Source: UBA7434 sp042090785 (GTDB taxonomy: Bacteria > Pseudomonadota > Gammaproteobacteria > Pseudomonadales > UBA7434). From it: 64,000 bases of DNA. The notes under the pieces were generated by a model that saw only the letters and a program-made list of their open reading frames with translations, was not told where the DNA came from and did not search any database. Where the stretch lies: NCBI GenBank assembly GCA_042090785.1, contig JBELIP010000003.1, forward strand, positions 85,750 through 149,749, read 5' to 3'. Both the position numbers and the translations under genes were made by a program. This document shows, in pieces, positions 52,007 to 61,027 of this stretch (the first letter of the stretch is position 1; each line of letters opens with the position of its first letter).

Positions 52007-52600
52007 ATGCGATCACCATTACCCCCATCATTGCAAATGCTTATTAATAACCCAGTTATCGCACTGAGTTGTTCAGCTATTGCAGCGGCAGTCATCATCG
52101 CATTATGGAGTACCGGCATGCTAATGAGCACACTCCTCTACCAGCCCACACCTAATATTGCACGTAACACAAGTAGCCAAAGTACATCACTTATAGACAG
52201 TAGCGGCATTAGCGAACGCCACTTTTTTGGAATAGCCAACGCTAAGCCAGAAATTATTATAGAAGATTTACCTGAAACCAAGCTTGAGCTCATATTACGC
52301 GGGGCGTTTACTGCCAACCAAGAAAGTAATGCTGGTGCGATTATTGAAGACGATAAAAGAAATTCAAAACACTATGCCATTGGTGACACGCTACCCGGTA
52401 ATGCCGTTTTAAAATCTATTCATGCAAACAAAGTCGTACTAACAAGAAACGGTATCTTTGAAACGCTATACTTTCCCGAAGCTAAAAAGACTGACGGGGG
52501 CTTTTCGGCCACTTCAATCGTTCCGTTAAATAAACAAGAAAGCAGTGAGCGACGCAAAGCTATTCGTGAAAGAATAAACAAACTGCGCGAGCAAAGATAA
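52007..52600 (+). CDS. gspC: Type II secretion system protein GspC, short form lacking a PDZ domain
   Basis: Bitopic inner-membrane protein that bridges the platform and the GspD secretin. One membrane helix (NNPVIALSCSAIAAAVIIALW, about residues 14-34) is followed by the periplasmic homology region with FFGIANA, ETKLELILRGAFTANQESN, AIIEDDKRNSKHYAIGDTLPG and KVVLTRNGIFETLYFP. After that only a short charged tail with a helical end (SSERRKAIRERINKLREQR) remains, without the usual C-terminal PDZ. Length 197 against 270-300 for PDZ forms. The start is uncertain; an ATG at 52037 is also possible. It is followed by gspD after 59 bases. Confidence 0.9.
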   Translation: MRSPLPPSLQMLINNPVIALSCSAIAAAVIIALWSTGMLMSTLLYQPTPNIARNTSSQSTSLIDSSGISERHFFGIANAKPEIIIEDLPETKLELILRGAFTANQESNAGAIIEDDKRNSKHYAIGDTLPGNAVLKSIHANKVVLTRNGIFETLYFPEAKKTDGGFSATSIVPLNKQESSERRKAIRERINKLREQR

Positions 52601-52659
52601 TAGTCTTTTAACCCGCCACATTATACGATGTCATGGCGAACTAATTACAAGCTGACAAT

Positions 52660-54705
52660 ATGATAAACAACCCAATAAAAAAACTAATTCATCTATCTGA
52701 CCTAAGTTTATTAGCTCGTCTTATTGTCATTATTGGCTTATCGTTTTCCTTTGCACCGCTTTCTTATGCGCAACCAGAATCAACAACTGCCCCATCCTCC
52801 GAGGCAGTGACAGAGTCTGAAGAAGAATTTACTCTCAACATGCGCGAAGCTGACATTCAGGGTTTTATCCAATGGGTAGCTAACCGAACCGGTAAAAATA
52901 TTGTTATACATAGATCGGTAAAAGGTAATGTCACTATTTTATCGTCTCGCCCCGTATCCCCCGATGAAGCCTACGAACTATTTTTAACCGTTTTAGCAAT
53001 GAATAATTTCGCAGCGGTAGAATCCAATGGGGTTATCAAAATAATACCCGCTGGTGAAGCAAAAACCGACAGTCTACCCTTTATTGGTGAGCAGACACGC
53101 GAAGGAAGTATTGTCACCGCCATAATTGATGTCGAGCACAGCAGTGCCACCGAGCTAATGGCACTCGTTAGGCCACTAATACCTGCGTCGTCTCATATTG
53201 CCAGTTACAACCAAACTAACACACTAATTATTGCCGACTCCGCAAAAAACATTGCTAAAGTCACTCGCATTATTCGCTTATTGGATAAATCAGAAAACAA
53301 AATCGATCTAGATATCATTCCTATTATTCATGCTTCAGCCGATGATATCGCAGCCACATTGAGTAAGGTTGTAAAATCTCTAAGCAATAATGTGGCAGCA
53401 AAGGCCGAACAAGACAAAGTTGAATTCGCTGTCGATAAGCGGTCGAACTCTATTCTAATTACGGGTAACGCGAGCAAACGCGAACAAATTAAAAATTTAA
53501 TTAAGCAGCTAGACCTACCTTTAGAAGGTGGCGGTAATACACAAGTGGTTTACTTAAATTATATTGAAGCCTCTGAAATCACACCTATCCTAAAAAGCGT
53601 TGGCGATAGTGTCATTAAAGATAGCAAGTCAGAATCGACTCAAAGCTTTAGCATTGAATCCAGTGAAACAACTAACGCTCTTATTATAACGGGGCCACCA
53701 GGCCTTCTTAGCAACCTGAAGTCGGTCATCAAGCAACTAGACATTCAACGTGCACAAGTATTAATAGAAGCCGTTGTAGTTCAAGTATCCGGCGATGCAG
53801 GCGAAGATTTTGGTGTTGTTTGGGGCGGTTCTGAAATTTACCAAGAAAACCGTACCGGCGGCATTGGCGCAGTAAACGTACCTGCTAGCAATGCCGACTT
53901 CGGCAATCTAGTTGGCGCAGCTATACCCTCTACAGATAGCACAAGCTCTACTGCCCAGTTGGCGGCTGGCGTATTGAGCAACTCAGGCTTAACATATGGC
54001 TACCTAGAAGACGGCAATTTAATTGCCGCATTACGCGCAATTACCACCCGTAATAAATCTAACATTATGTCTACGCCGACGATTGTTGCGCTAGACAACG
54101 AAGAAGCCAGCCTATTAGTGGGCCAAAGTGTACCGTTTATTACCGGTAGCTCAACATCGTCTGGCGCCACAACCGCCAACCCCTTCCAAACTATTCAGCG
54201 GCAAGATATTGGTATTACTTTAAATGTCACGCCCCGCATTAACCAAGGCGACTCAATAACACTAGAAATTGAACAAACAACAGAAAACGTATCGCAAACA
54301 GCGAATAGCCAAGCAGCCGATTTAATCACCGAAAAAACCGAAATCAAAACCAGCGCACTTATTCGTGACGGACAAGTACTGGTGTTAGGTGGTTTAATTC
54401 GCGAAGACGACGTAACCACCCGTACCCAAGTACCCTTACTCGGTGATTTACCTTTACTCGGTCGTTTATTTAGATCCAACTCTGTGAGCAAAAGAAAGAA
54501 TAATTTAATGGTGTTTATTCGCCCTGTGATCTTAAAAGACCAGCTGCAAATAAGCGGATTAACCGCACAGCGCTATGCTTTTATGCGCGAAAAACAAATG
54601 CAGAATGCGTTAAGTACTTTTATTAAGCTATCAGAAAACCCTGCATTAGCAGACTTTGATGAGTTTCAGAAAATAACACCACAAGTAAATGAGACTAGCG
54701 AGTAA
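52660..54705 (+). CDS. gspD: Type II secretion system secretin GspD
   Basis: Outer-membrane channel. A signal peptide (LIVIIGLSFSFAPLSYA, cleavage before QP) precedes the N0 domain (FTLNMREADIQGFIQWVANRTGKNIVI) and three N1-N3 ring domains, visible as repeated ATELMALVRPLIP, ADDIAATLSKVV and ASEITPILKSV units. The secretin domain has EAVVVQVSGDAGEDFGVVWGG, the IMSTPTIVALDNEEASLLVGQ block, VPFITGS and VPLLGDLPLLGRLFRS. A C-terminal S-type tail follows. Length 681. It is in tandem with gspC and convergent with the desulfhydrase gene 13 bases away. No pilotin gene was recognised. Confidence 0.97.
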   Translation: MINNPIKKLIHLSDLSLLARLIVIIGLSFSFAPLSYAQPESTTAPSSEAVTESEEEFTLNMREADIQGFIQWVANRTGKNIVIHRSVKGNVTILSSRPVSPDEAYELFLTVLAMNNFAAVESNGVIKIIPAGEAKTDSLPFIGEQTREGSIVTAIIDVEHSSATELMALVRPLIPASSHIASYNQTNTLIIADSAKNIAKVTRIIRLLDKSENKIDLDIIPIIHASADDIAATLSKVVKSLSNNVAAKAEQDKVEFAVDKRSNSILITGNASKREQIKNLIKQLDLPLEGGGNTQVVYLNYIEASEITPILKSVGDSVIKDSKSESTQSFSIESSETTNALIITGPPGLLSNLKSVIKQLDIQRAQVLIEAVVVQVSGDAGEDFGVVWGGSEIYQENRTGGIGAVNVPASNADFGNLVGAAIPSTDSTSSTAQLAAGVLSNSGLTYGYLEDGNLIAALRAITTRNKSNIMSTPTIVALDNEEASLLVGQSVPFITGSSTSSGATTANPFQTIQRQDIGITLNVTPRINQGDSITLEIEQTTENVSQTANSQAADLITEKTEIKTSALIRDGQVLVLGGLIREDDVTTRTQVPLLGDLPLLGRLFRSNSVSKRKNNLMVFIRPVILKDQLQISGLTAQRYAFMREKQMQNALSTFIKLSENPALADFDEFQKITPQVNETSE

Positions 54706-54718
54706 CGGTTTATTATCT

Positions 54719-55726
54719 TTATACAAACATCGCTTTGTAAGGAAATAAACCAAATACCCCACCCGTATGAATAAAGACAATCTCGCTATCATCTGCAAAC
54801 CGGCCGTTCACTATTTCTTGTAGTAAACCATCAAAAGCCTTACCCGAATACACGGGATCTAAAACCACGCCCTCTGTACGAGATAGCATAGCAATAGTAT
54901 CAATAACTGACTGCCCCGCTTTTGCATAGCCTGCGCCCACATAGCCATCAATAACACGAATCATGCTGTCATTGATAGCAGATGTTAAGTGGCCAGGATA
55001 CTTACATTGCCAGTCGGCAATATCATCTTTAATTTTATGAATAAAATATTGCTCATCATCGCAGACGTTAATACCGTAAATATCGGCCTGCATATTCAGC
55101 AAATGAGCACCCATAATTAATCCAGCCTGCGTGCCACCTGAACCCGATGCCGTTATAATTGCCGCAGGTGAAATACTCTGCTCAATAAAGTCATTACTCA
55201 TTTCTTCACAAGCGGCAATATAACCCCACAACCCATCGCCATCACTGCCGCCTGTTGGAATAGCCAACGCGCGACAGCCTGATTGAATAAAATCGTTAGA
55301 TACTTTAGCAAAAAGTGCGGGTAGTTTAGCTGCGTACTCAGACTGAGAGTGATAACTAATCGTACAGCCAGAAAGCTCATCGAGTAACTGATTACCATCA
55401 CTGACATCGGTTGCTGACGGTATACCACGAAGAATTAAGTGGCACTGCAAACCAAGTTGAGCAGCCACCAAAGCCGTTGCTCGGCAGTGATTAGATTGAA
55501 TGCCACCACAGGTAATTAACGCATTACAGCCTGAAGCTTGCGCCTTAGCAACAATAAACTCCAGCTTACGAACCTTATTACCGCTTAACGTAGAACCGGT
55601 CATATCGTCGCGTTTAAGCCAAATTAATGGGCCACCAATTTGTTGCTGCAGACGCCTTAAGGGTTGCAGTGGTGTTGGCGTATGAGCCAGCTTAATGCGA
55701 GGAGGATAATTAATTGAACTTGTCAT
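54719..55726 (-). CDS. D-cysteine desulfhydrase / ACC deaminase family PLP enzyme
   Basis: A 335-residue pyridoxal-phosphate enzyme of fold type II. The Schiff-base Lys51 is in SGNKVRKLEF, after WLKRDDMTGSTLSGN, and GGIQSNHCRATALVAAQLG holds the cofactor phosphate. The C-terminal DPVYSGKAFDGLL and IVFIHTGG are typical of D-cysteine desulfhydrase and of 1-aminocyclopropane-1-carboxylate deaminase. Which of the two substrates it uses cannot be read from these motifs; D-cysteine is more common in this branch. It is convergent with gspD and shares orientation with yajC upstream. Confidence 0.85.
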   Translation of the reverse strand: MTSSINYPPRIKLAHTPTPLQPLRRLQQQIGGPLIWLKRDDMTGSTLSGNKVRKLEFIVAKAQASGCNALITCGGIQSNHCRATALVAAQLGLQCHLILRGIPSATDVSDGNQLLDELSGCTISYHSQSEYAAKLPALFAKVSNDFIQSGCRALAIPTGGSDGDGLWGYIAACEEMSNDFIEQSISPAAIITASGSGGTQAGLIMGAHLLNMQADIYGINVCDDEQYFIHKIKDDIADWQCKYPGHLTSAINDSMIRVIDGYVGAGYAKAGQSVIDTIAMLSRTEGVVLDPVYSGKAFDGLLQEIVNGRFADDSEIVFIHTGGVFGLFPYKAMFV

Positions 55727-55745
55727 CTAACTACCTCATTTAGGC

Positions 55746-55768
55746 GGCTACCAGCGCTGCTGGTAGCC
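55746..55768. terminator. Perfect hairpin between yajC and the desulfhydrase gene
   Basis: GGCTACCAGC (55746-55755) pairs perfectly with GCTGGTAGCC (55759-55768) over a three-base loop. The stem is GC-rich and strong. No T-tract follows on the minus strand, so it may be an attenuator, processing site or weak terminator after yajC rather than a classic terminator. Confidence 0.5.
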
Positions 55769-55806
55769 GATTGGACGAGAACTACATACTTTCTTAAAGC
55801 GTTTTG

Positions 55807-55884
55807 TTAAACCGCTTTAAGCGTGGCTGTTATTACACGGCCTTAAGTGTGCCTGTTGTTAAACGGCTTTAAGTGTGCCTTTAG
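55807..55884. repeat. Three 26-bp tandem copies at the 3' end of yajC
   Basis: Units start at 55807, 55833 and 55859 with exact 26-base spacing. Adjacent copies match at about 20-22 of 26 positions. The third copy is the end of yajC (coding GTLKAV and stop). The other two lie after the stop on the yajC transcript, each again reading TLKAV and a stop in its own frame. Confidence 0.9.
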
Positions 55885-56191
55885 GCAAAACGGCATGAAC
55901 AGCAATACGCTGGAATTTTAACTCCATACCATCTGCAGCTTCTAAGACAAGATAATCACCTTCAATTTTTCTTACTTTACCAAGTAAGCCACTTGTCATT
56001 ACCACTTCATCGCCTTTTTGTAAGCCATTAACTAATTCTTCGTGCTCTTTTTGACGCTTGCGCTGTGGGCGGATAGCAATAAAGTAAAAAAAGATGAAAA
56101 GACCCAATAAAAAGATCATTTGCATGGCTACGCCACCTTGAGGTTGTGCTCCACCTGTTTGCGCATGCGCCTGACTAATAAATAAACCCAT
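55859..56191 (-). CDS. yajC: Preprotein translocase auxiliary subunit YajC
   Basis: Small inner-membrane partner of SecDF in the holotranslocon. A single N-terminal membrane helix (MIFLLGLFIFFYFIAIRPQ, about residues 24-42) is followed by a cytoplasmic beta domain with KRQKEHEELVNGLQKGDEVVMTSG and GKVRKIEGDYLVLEAADG. Length 110 is standard. secD and secF usually follow yajC; here the next gene in the transcription direction is the desulfhydrase, with a tandem repeat and a hairpin in between, so secDF must be elsewhere. Confidence 0.95.
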   Translation of the reverse strand: MGLFISQAHAQTGGAQPQGGVAMQMIFLLGLFIFFYFIAIRPQRKRQKEHEELVNGLQKGDEVVMTSGLLGKVRKIEGDYLVLEAADGMELKFQRIAVHAVLPKGTLKAV

Positions 56192-56286
56192 TGTAAACCT
56201 CTTTAAATAAAACCAAAATTTAATAAAAACTTAAACCTGTTACCATTTTAACTGCATCTAATAGTTTATCGCTATTAAATAGCTCG

Positions 56287-56760
56287 CTACAAATTACTTT
56301 TAATCCAATCCATTACATCATCATGATGCGTCTTGGTTTTTACTTTATCCATAATATGCTTTAGCTTGCCGTCTTTGCCAACAATAAAGCTGCTTCGCAA
56401 AATTCCATCATATTCACGCCCCATAAATTTCTTAGGGCCCCATGCACCATATTTGTCCGCTATTTCATGGCCTTCATCCGACAGCAGATCAAAATTTAAT
56501 GATTGCTTATTCATAAAATTTTGTAACCGCTTAACGGGGTCAGGACTAATACCTAAGACCACGGTATCTAATTTTGCTAACGCTTTCTCACTATCTCGTA
56601 TGCCACAAGCCTGAACAGTACATCCAGGAGTGCTCGCTTTAGGGTAAAAGTAAACCACTACATTCTTCTTGCCTTTAAAGTCTTTTAAGCTGACTTTAAT
56701 ACCGTCTTGATTGAGTAATGTAAATGCAGGCGCTAAATTGCCCAACTTAGGTAATGCCAT
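56287..56760 (-). CDS. bcp: Thioredoxin-dependent peroxiredoxin, BCP/PrxQ type
   Basis: Thiol peroxidase that reduces hydrogen and organic peroxides. YFYPKASTPGCTVQACGIRD has the peroxidatic Cys47 and, five residues on, the resolving Cys52, the atypical 2-Cys arrangement of PrxQ. LGISPDPVKRLQNFMNKQSLNFDLLSD and the C-terminal Trp-containing helix follow. Length 157. ATG start. It lies between rmuC and yajC on the same strand; trxB at 10.4 kb supplies its reductant pathway. Confidence 0.95.
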   Translation of the reverse strand: MALPKLGNLAPAFTLLNQDGIKVSLKDFKGKKNVVVYFYPKASTPGCTVQACGIRDSEKALAKLDTVVLGISPDPVKRLQNFMNKQSLNFDLLSDEGHEIADKYGAWGPKKFMGREYDGILRSSFIVGKDGKLKHIMDKVKTKTHHDDVMDWIKSNL

Positions 56761-56798
56761 AGGTGGAAACCTCTCATCAATAGTAAACTGTGTATGCC

Positions 56799-58115
56799 TT
56801 AGCTATCATCATCAATCGATAACGTGTCGGGTAAATCTTTTTTGGCTTTTGCCCCCAACGCTTTTAAATTAGCAACGCGTCTTATTAAATTACCACTACC
56901 AGCCGATAAACGTTTAAAACTCGTGTCATAAGCTGATTGAGCTTTTTCAATATGACGCCCAACATCTTCTAACGATTCGATAAAAGAAACAAACTTATCG
57001 TGTAAATTGCCTGCCTCTAACGCTATTTTTTCAGCATTTTTATTTTGTCGCTCATGCCGCCAAATGGTTTCGACCGAGCGAAGAATGGCCAGTAGATTAG
57101 TGGGGCTTACCAAAACAATATTTTTGTTATAAGCATCACCCCAAATATCTTTGTCATTTTGCAATGCCAATGCCGAAGCACCTTCAATAGGAATATAAAG
57201 CATGACATAGTCTAAAGTATTCACACCCACAAGACTGTCGTAGTTTTTATTACTCAAACCTTTAATGTGTGCGCGTATAGAGCTTACATGTTCATTGAGT
57301 GCCAGTTGCCGCTGATTATCATCCTCTGCTTCAAAATAGCGTGAATAAGCGAGTAGCGATACTTTAGAATCAATAATCACATCTTTGCCACCCGGTAAAT
57401 GAACAACCACATCGGGAATTTGCCTAGAGCCATCTTCAGCCTTCATAGCGACCTGTGTCTCATACTCCTCTGGCTCGCGTAAACCACACATTTCTAACGC
57501 GCGTATTAAGGTGAGCTCGCCCCAATTTCCTTGTGCTTTATTATCATGCTTTAATGCTCGCGTAAGGTTATTAGCATCCTCGCCAATTTTCAGGCTATCT
57601 TCACGTAACTGGGTTATTTGCTCTTTCAGGAGATGGCGCTCTTTACTTTCGTTACTGTAAACCTCTTCGACCTTAGTACGAAAGTCACTTAACTGCTGCT
57701 TTAGCGGTGATAAAGTGCCTTCTAAGGCCTGCTTACTCGTACGTTCAAACTTCTGGGCTTTTTCATCAAAAATACGATTAGCTAAATTTTCGAAGTCGCC
57801 ACTTAACTGCTCTCGATTTTTTTGTAGCAGCTCAATTTTTTCATCAAGCGATTTTTGCTCGGCTTTGGTTCGTGCTTCTAACTCGGCATAACGTGTGCCC
57901 TGCTCTGCATAATCAGCTTGCAACAATTTAAGCTGAGCCTGTAACTGCGTACGCTCTTCAGACAAAAGCTTTTTCTCGGTTGTAATCACTGCCGACTCTG
58001 ATTGCAATACTTGAAGCTCAGACTGATGTTGCATTAACTTTTTTTGGTGATAAACCAATAGAATGATGCAAACAATGACCAATGCAATAGATAAGATAAT
58101 TAATAATGTATTCAT
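56799..58115 (-). CDS. rmuC: DNA recombination protein RmuC
   Basis: Membrane-anchored protein that limits inversions at short inverted repeats; its predicted nuclease domain is related to restriction endonucleases. An N-terminal membrane helix (ILSIALVIVCIILLVYH) is followed by a long coiled coil (about 30-190). The conserved RmuC core has QGNWGELTLIRALEMCGLREPEEY, PDVVVHLPGGKDVIIDSKVSLLAY and VMLYIPIEGASALALQND. Length 438. It is 22 bases from the ZIP transporter gene upstream. Confidence 0.95.
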   Translation of the reverse strand: MNTLLIILSIALVIVCIILLVYHQKKLMQHQSELQVLQSESAVITTEKKLLSEERTQLQAQLKLLQADYAEQGTRYAELEARTKAEQKSLDEKIELLQKNREQLSGDFENLANRIFDEKAQKFERTSKQALEGTLSPLKQQLSDFRTKVEEVYSNESKERHLLKEQITQLREDSLKIGEDANNLTRALKHDNKAQGNWGELTLIRALEMCGLREPEEYETQVAMKAEDGSRQIPDVVVHLPGGKDVIIDSKVSLLAYSRYFEAEDDNQRQLALNEHVSSIRAHIKGLSNKNYDSLVGVNTLDYVMLYIPIEGASALALQNDKDIWGDAYNKNIVLVSPTNLLAILRSVETIWRHERQNKNAEKIALEAGNLHDKFVSFIESLEDVGRHIEKAQSAYDTSFKRLSAGSGNLIRRVANLKALGAKAKKDLPDTLSIDDDS

Positions 58116-58137
58116 AGTTTAATTAATACCTTTAAGA

Positions 58138-59142
58138 CTATTGCTTTTGCTGCTCAGACTCATGGTGAGAGGCATCTGAATGATGACTAGAAACCATGTC
58201 ACTGAAATTATGGCGATGCGGAGGTTCAATACTTACCAAGGCCAATGCAAAACCAACACCCAACAATAGAACCACCGTCATTTTTAAACGATCATGACTA
58301 TGAAAATGCACCTCGGGTAGCAAGTCACTTAGCGATATACATAAAAACACGCCTGCAGAAAAAGCCAATAAAGCACCGACATAAAGCCCATGGCCACCAG
58401 CAATAACATTAATTCCCCATAACGCTGCCAAAGCACTTAATGGGCAGATAATGGCAAAGGCAAACATAACCAGTTGACGTTTCATTTTACTGGCGCCGCT
58501 ATCTGTCATCAATGAAGAAATTGTGAGCGCATCTAAAGGCTTGTGCAGCAAGATAGCTAAAAACACGCCAAAACCAACTAACGTGGCCAGAGCGTTATCA
58601 CCCGAAAATATTGCCCAATCGGCCTGCATGCTGGCCGCTAATGCAACACCATCTATCATGGTATGAATGGTTAAACCAAGGGCAATGCCCATCCAGCTGG
58701 CAGGTTGCGTGGCCGAACGTTCGCTATGGGAGTGATGAGAGTGATCGTTATTTGTATGAGAATGGCCTGCATGGCCATTACCGCCATGAGCATCACCTGC
58801 ATGCTCTACGCACTGACTATCATGCGCATCGTCACTCATATCATGATGATGAAAATGAAACACACGCAACAATAAAAACATGGCTAACAAACCAAACATG
58901 GTCCAACGAGCTGCTATTTCGACGGCTTGGTCACTAGCTATGGTATATATTGCATGAGGCAGTAAGTGAAAAATGGCAATGCCAAGCATGAGCCCTGAGA
59001 CAAAGCTCATGACAAGCTGCGTTCGCGTGTGGGTCATCTTTACCATTGTTGGTAATTTACCACCCAGCATAATAGCCGCAACTAGGACTAAGGAATAAAC
59101 CGCCAGCACGCTAATTAAAAGTGGATCGATTGTTTCGAACAT
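58138..59142 (-). CDS. ZIP-family metal transporter with a histidine-rich loop
   Basis: A 334-residue inner-membrane protein with about eight helices, importing zinc or related divalent cations. The metal path is marked by IALGLTIHTMIDGVALAAS in TM4 and AILLHKPLDALTISSLM in TM5. A cytosolic loop of about 55 residues between TM3 and TM4 (residues about 93-148) holds many His in HFHHHD, HAGHSH and HSHHSHSE clusters, a probable metal sensor or buffer. A second His-rich tail ends the protein. It lies between a Nudix hydrolase and rmuC on the same strand. No Zur-like box was recognised. Confidence 0.9.
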   Translation of the reverse strand: MFETIDPLLISVLAVYSLVLVAAIMLGGKLPTMVKMTHTRTQLVMSFVSGLMLGIAIFHLLPHAIYTIASDQAVEIAARWTMFGLLAMFLLLRVFHFHHHDMSDDAHDSQCVEHAGDAHGGNGHAGHSHTNNDHSHHSHSERSATQPASWMGIALGLTIHTMIDGVALAASMQADWAIFSGDNALATLVGFGVFLAILLHKPLDALTISSLMTDSGASKMKRQLVMFAFAIICPLSALAALWGINVIAGGHGLYVGALLAFSAGVFLCISLSDLLPEVHFHSHDRLKMTVVLLLGVGFALALVSIEPPHRHNFSDMVSSHHSDASHHESEQQKQ

Positions 59143-59170
59143 AAGTTAAAGCATTTCCATTATTAAAGTA

Positions 59171-59749
59171 TTAGCCAACCGGCGATTGCATGCTTTGCCA
59201 ATAGCTATGATCAATATCTAGCATTTCAATTTCAAACTGCCCGCTCACATGATCAGCAACTAGGTCGACTAATGCTTTGTGCACGGTTGGAAAAGCCAAC
59301 TCATCCCAAGGAATATCATCAAAAGCAAACAGACTAACCTCTGAACTTTCGGTTGTTGTCGAAAATGTATCGTCCAACATGTTGGCTCGGAAAAACATAT
59401 GAATTTGGTTGGCATGCGCCACATTAAACACACGGTAAATCGATAAATTATTGATGTTGGCACATGACTCTTCTATGGTTTCGCGGTGCGCACCCTCACT
59501 ACTGGTTTCATCATTTTCAAGGAAACCTGCCGGCAATGTCCAAAAACCATGTCGCGGCTCAATATTACGACGGCAGAGTAAAACTCTTACACCGTGCTCC
59601 TGATCAACATAAAGCGGAATGGTGCCAACAACCACATTGGGGTTTTGGTAGTGAACAAGATCACAGCTAACACAAATATAACGCAGACGATTATCGCCTG
59701 ACGGAATTTTATGTGCGACAGCTGAACCGCATTGACTACAAAACTTCAA
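59171..59749 (-). CDS. Nudix hydrolase with an N-terminal zinc ribbon
   Basis: A 192-residue protein. The zinc ribbon is CSQCGSAV...YICVSCDLVHYQNP (Cys4 and 7, then two more about 20 residues on). The Nudix box is GFLENDETSSEGAHRETIEE, with all metal-binding Glu residues. This combination occurs in the NudC-related group, but the protein lacks NudC's N-terminal domain and is shorter, so NAD-cap hydrolysis is not certain. It is followed downstream by the ZIP transporter after 28 bases. Confidence 0.88.
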   Translation of the reverse strand: MKFCSQCGSAVAHKIPSGDNRLRYICVSCDLVHYQNPNVVVGTIPLYVDQEHGVRVLLCRRNIEPRHGFWTLPAGFLENDETSSEGAHRETIEESCANINNLSIYRVFNVAHANQIHMFFRANMLDDTFSTTTESSEVSLFAFDDIPWDELAFPTVHKALVDLVADHVSGQFEIEMLDIDHSYWQSMQSPVG

Positions 59750-59776
59750 AACAACTCCTTTTTAACGACTAATTAT

Positions 59777-60268
59777 CTAGGCCTTTAACGCGCGATATTT
59801 GCCAGCATGAAAAACCAATGGGCTAATGTTATCGGCAATATTTAAATCACTTATCGCAAGGACTTTGCCGACCATAATAATATGGTCACCACCGTCATGG
59901 CAGACATCGACCTCACACTCAAAACTCACTATCGCATGATGCAATAACGGCATTCCTGAAGTCGCGCCTAGCTGATAATGCTCAGCATCTAAGTCATGGC
60001 TATTTTTCATAGCGTACTGGTTGGAAACATCCTGCTGTTCATCGCTTAATATATTAACGGCAAAATGTTTAGCTGCAGCAAAAGCGTTAAACGTATCAGA
60101 GCTTTTTTGCAAGCTCCAAAGCACTAAAGGCGGGTCCAAAGAAACCGAAGCAAAAGAGTTGGCTGTAACACCAAAAGGCACATAGCCTTCTGGATCTGCC
60201 GTCACAACTGTCACACCGGTTGGAAATTGCCCAAGCGCATCACGCAGTGCACGTTGATCTATAGCCAT
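59777..60268 (-). CDS. Flavin reductase family protein
   Basis: A 163-residue FMN/FAD-binding split-barrel protein of the HpaC/flavin reductase-like group. The start ALRDALGQFPTGVTVVTA, the FGVTANSFASVSLDPPLVLWSL flavin-binding block, and FAVNILSDEQQDVSNQYA are family hallmarks. It would supply reduced flavin to a partner monooxygenase, but none is nearby. It lies 27 bases before the zinc-ribbon Nudix gene on the same strand, and 219 bases from moaE with nothing recognisable between. Confidence 0.9.
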   Translation of the reverse strand: MAIDQRALRDALGQFPTGVTVVTADPEGYVPFGVTANSFASVSLDPPLVLWSLQKSSDTFNAFAAAKHFAVNILSDEQQDVSNQYAMKNSHDLDAEHYQLGATSGMPLLHHAIVSFECEVDVCHDGGDHIIMVGKVLAISDLNIADNISPLVFHAGKYRALKA

Positions 60269-60487
60269 ATACGTAAACCTATTGGTTGCTTCTAAAATCT
60301 AACGATTAAAATATACCGACTCAGTCAATACTAATTTTTGAATCATTATAAAACAGTACACTTTAACAAGATACTGTAAAGCATTGATAAAAATACAATA
60401 AAATAAAAGCACTATCGATTAGCTGAAGTCTTTATTTATTCGGGAAGATATCCGATTGCGTGTTGAATAACAACGCTGTTTATACCA

Positions 60488-61018
60488 TCAAAGCCACTGA
60501 TCCAAAGCCTTAGAGTCACTGAGCTTAGCGTCAACCCATTGCTCACCGCGCTCAAAAATAGCCTTCTTCCAGAAGGGTGCGGCATTTTTTAAATAATCGA
60601 TAATATACCCACAGGCAGCAAAAGCCTCTTTGCGATGACTTGAAGCAACCAGCACCATCACAATGGGCTCACCCACAGCAAGACGACCAACGCGATGAAT
60701 TACCTTGCAAGCAAGAAAATCCCATCGCTGCGATGCGGTTAAAACAATAGCTTCAATGGTTGACTGCGTCATTGCTGGGTAGTGTTCTACATCTAAAGCC
60801 AACAACGCGCCATAAGCAGCTGCATTATCCTTCACATCCCCGGCATTATGCTCACTAGCCCTAACACTTCCAGTAAAAGTGGCTAACGCACCCACATCCG
60901 TTCGGCGGCCTGCCAGCTCTGCCTCAAGTAACAGCGTTTCCGTGGCTAAATCAAACGATGAAGACTGAATAACCACACTCACAAAAGGCGAACTGTTAGA
61001 CTGCGGATAAATACTCAT
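60488..61018 (-). CDS. moaE: Molybdopterin synthase catalytic subunit MoaE
   Basis: Large subunit of the enzyme that converts cPMP to molybdopterin using the MoaD thiocarboxylate. Conserved features are GALATFTGSVR, LALDVEHYPAMTQ, VIHRVGRLAVGEPIVMVLVAS-type strands, and SHRKEAFAACGYIIDYLKNAAPFWKKAI with the active-site lysines. Length 176 against about 150 elsewhere, because of an N-terminal extension of about 20 residues and a small loop. It is 9 bases downstream of moaD. Confidence 0.95.
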   Translation of the reverse strand: MSIYPQSNSSPFVSVVIQSSSFDLATETLLLEAELAGRRTDVGALATFTGSVRASEHNAGDVKDNAAAYGALLALDVEHYPAMTQSTIEAIVLTASQRWDFLACKVIHRVGRLAVGEPIVMVLVASSHRKEAFAACGYIIDYLKNAAPFWKKAIFERGEQWVDAKLSDSKALDQWL

Positions 61019-61027
61019 AAAGGTGAT

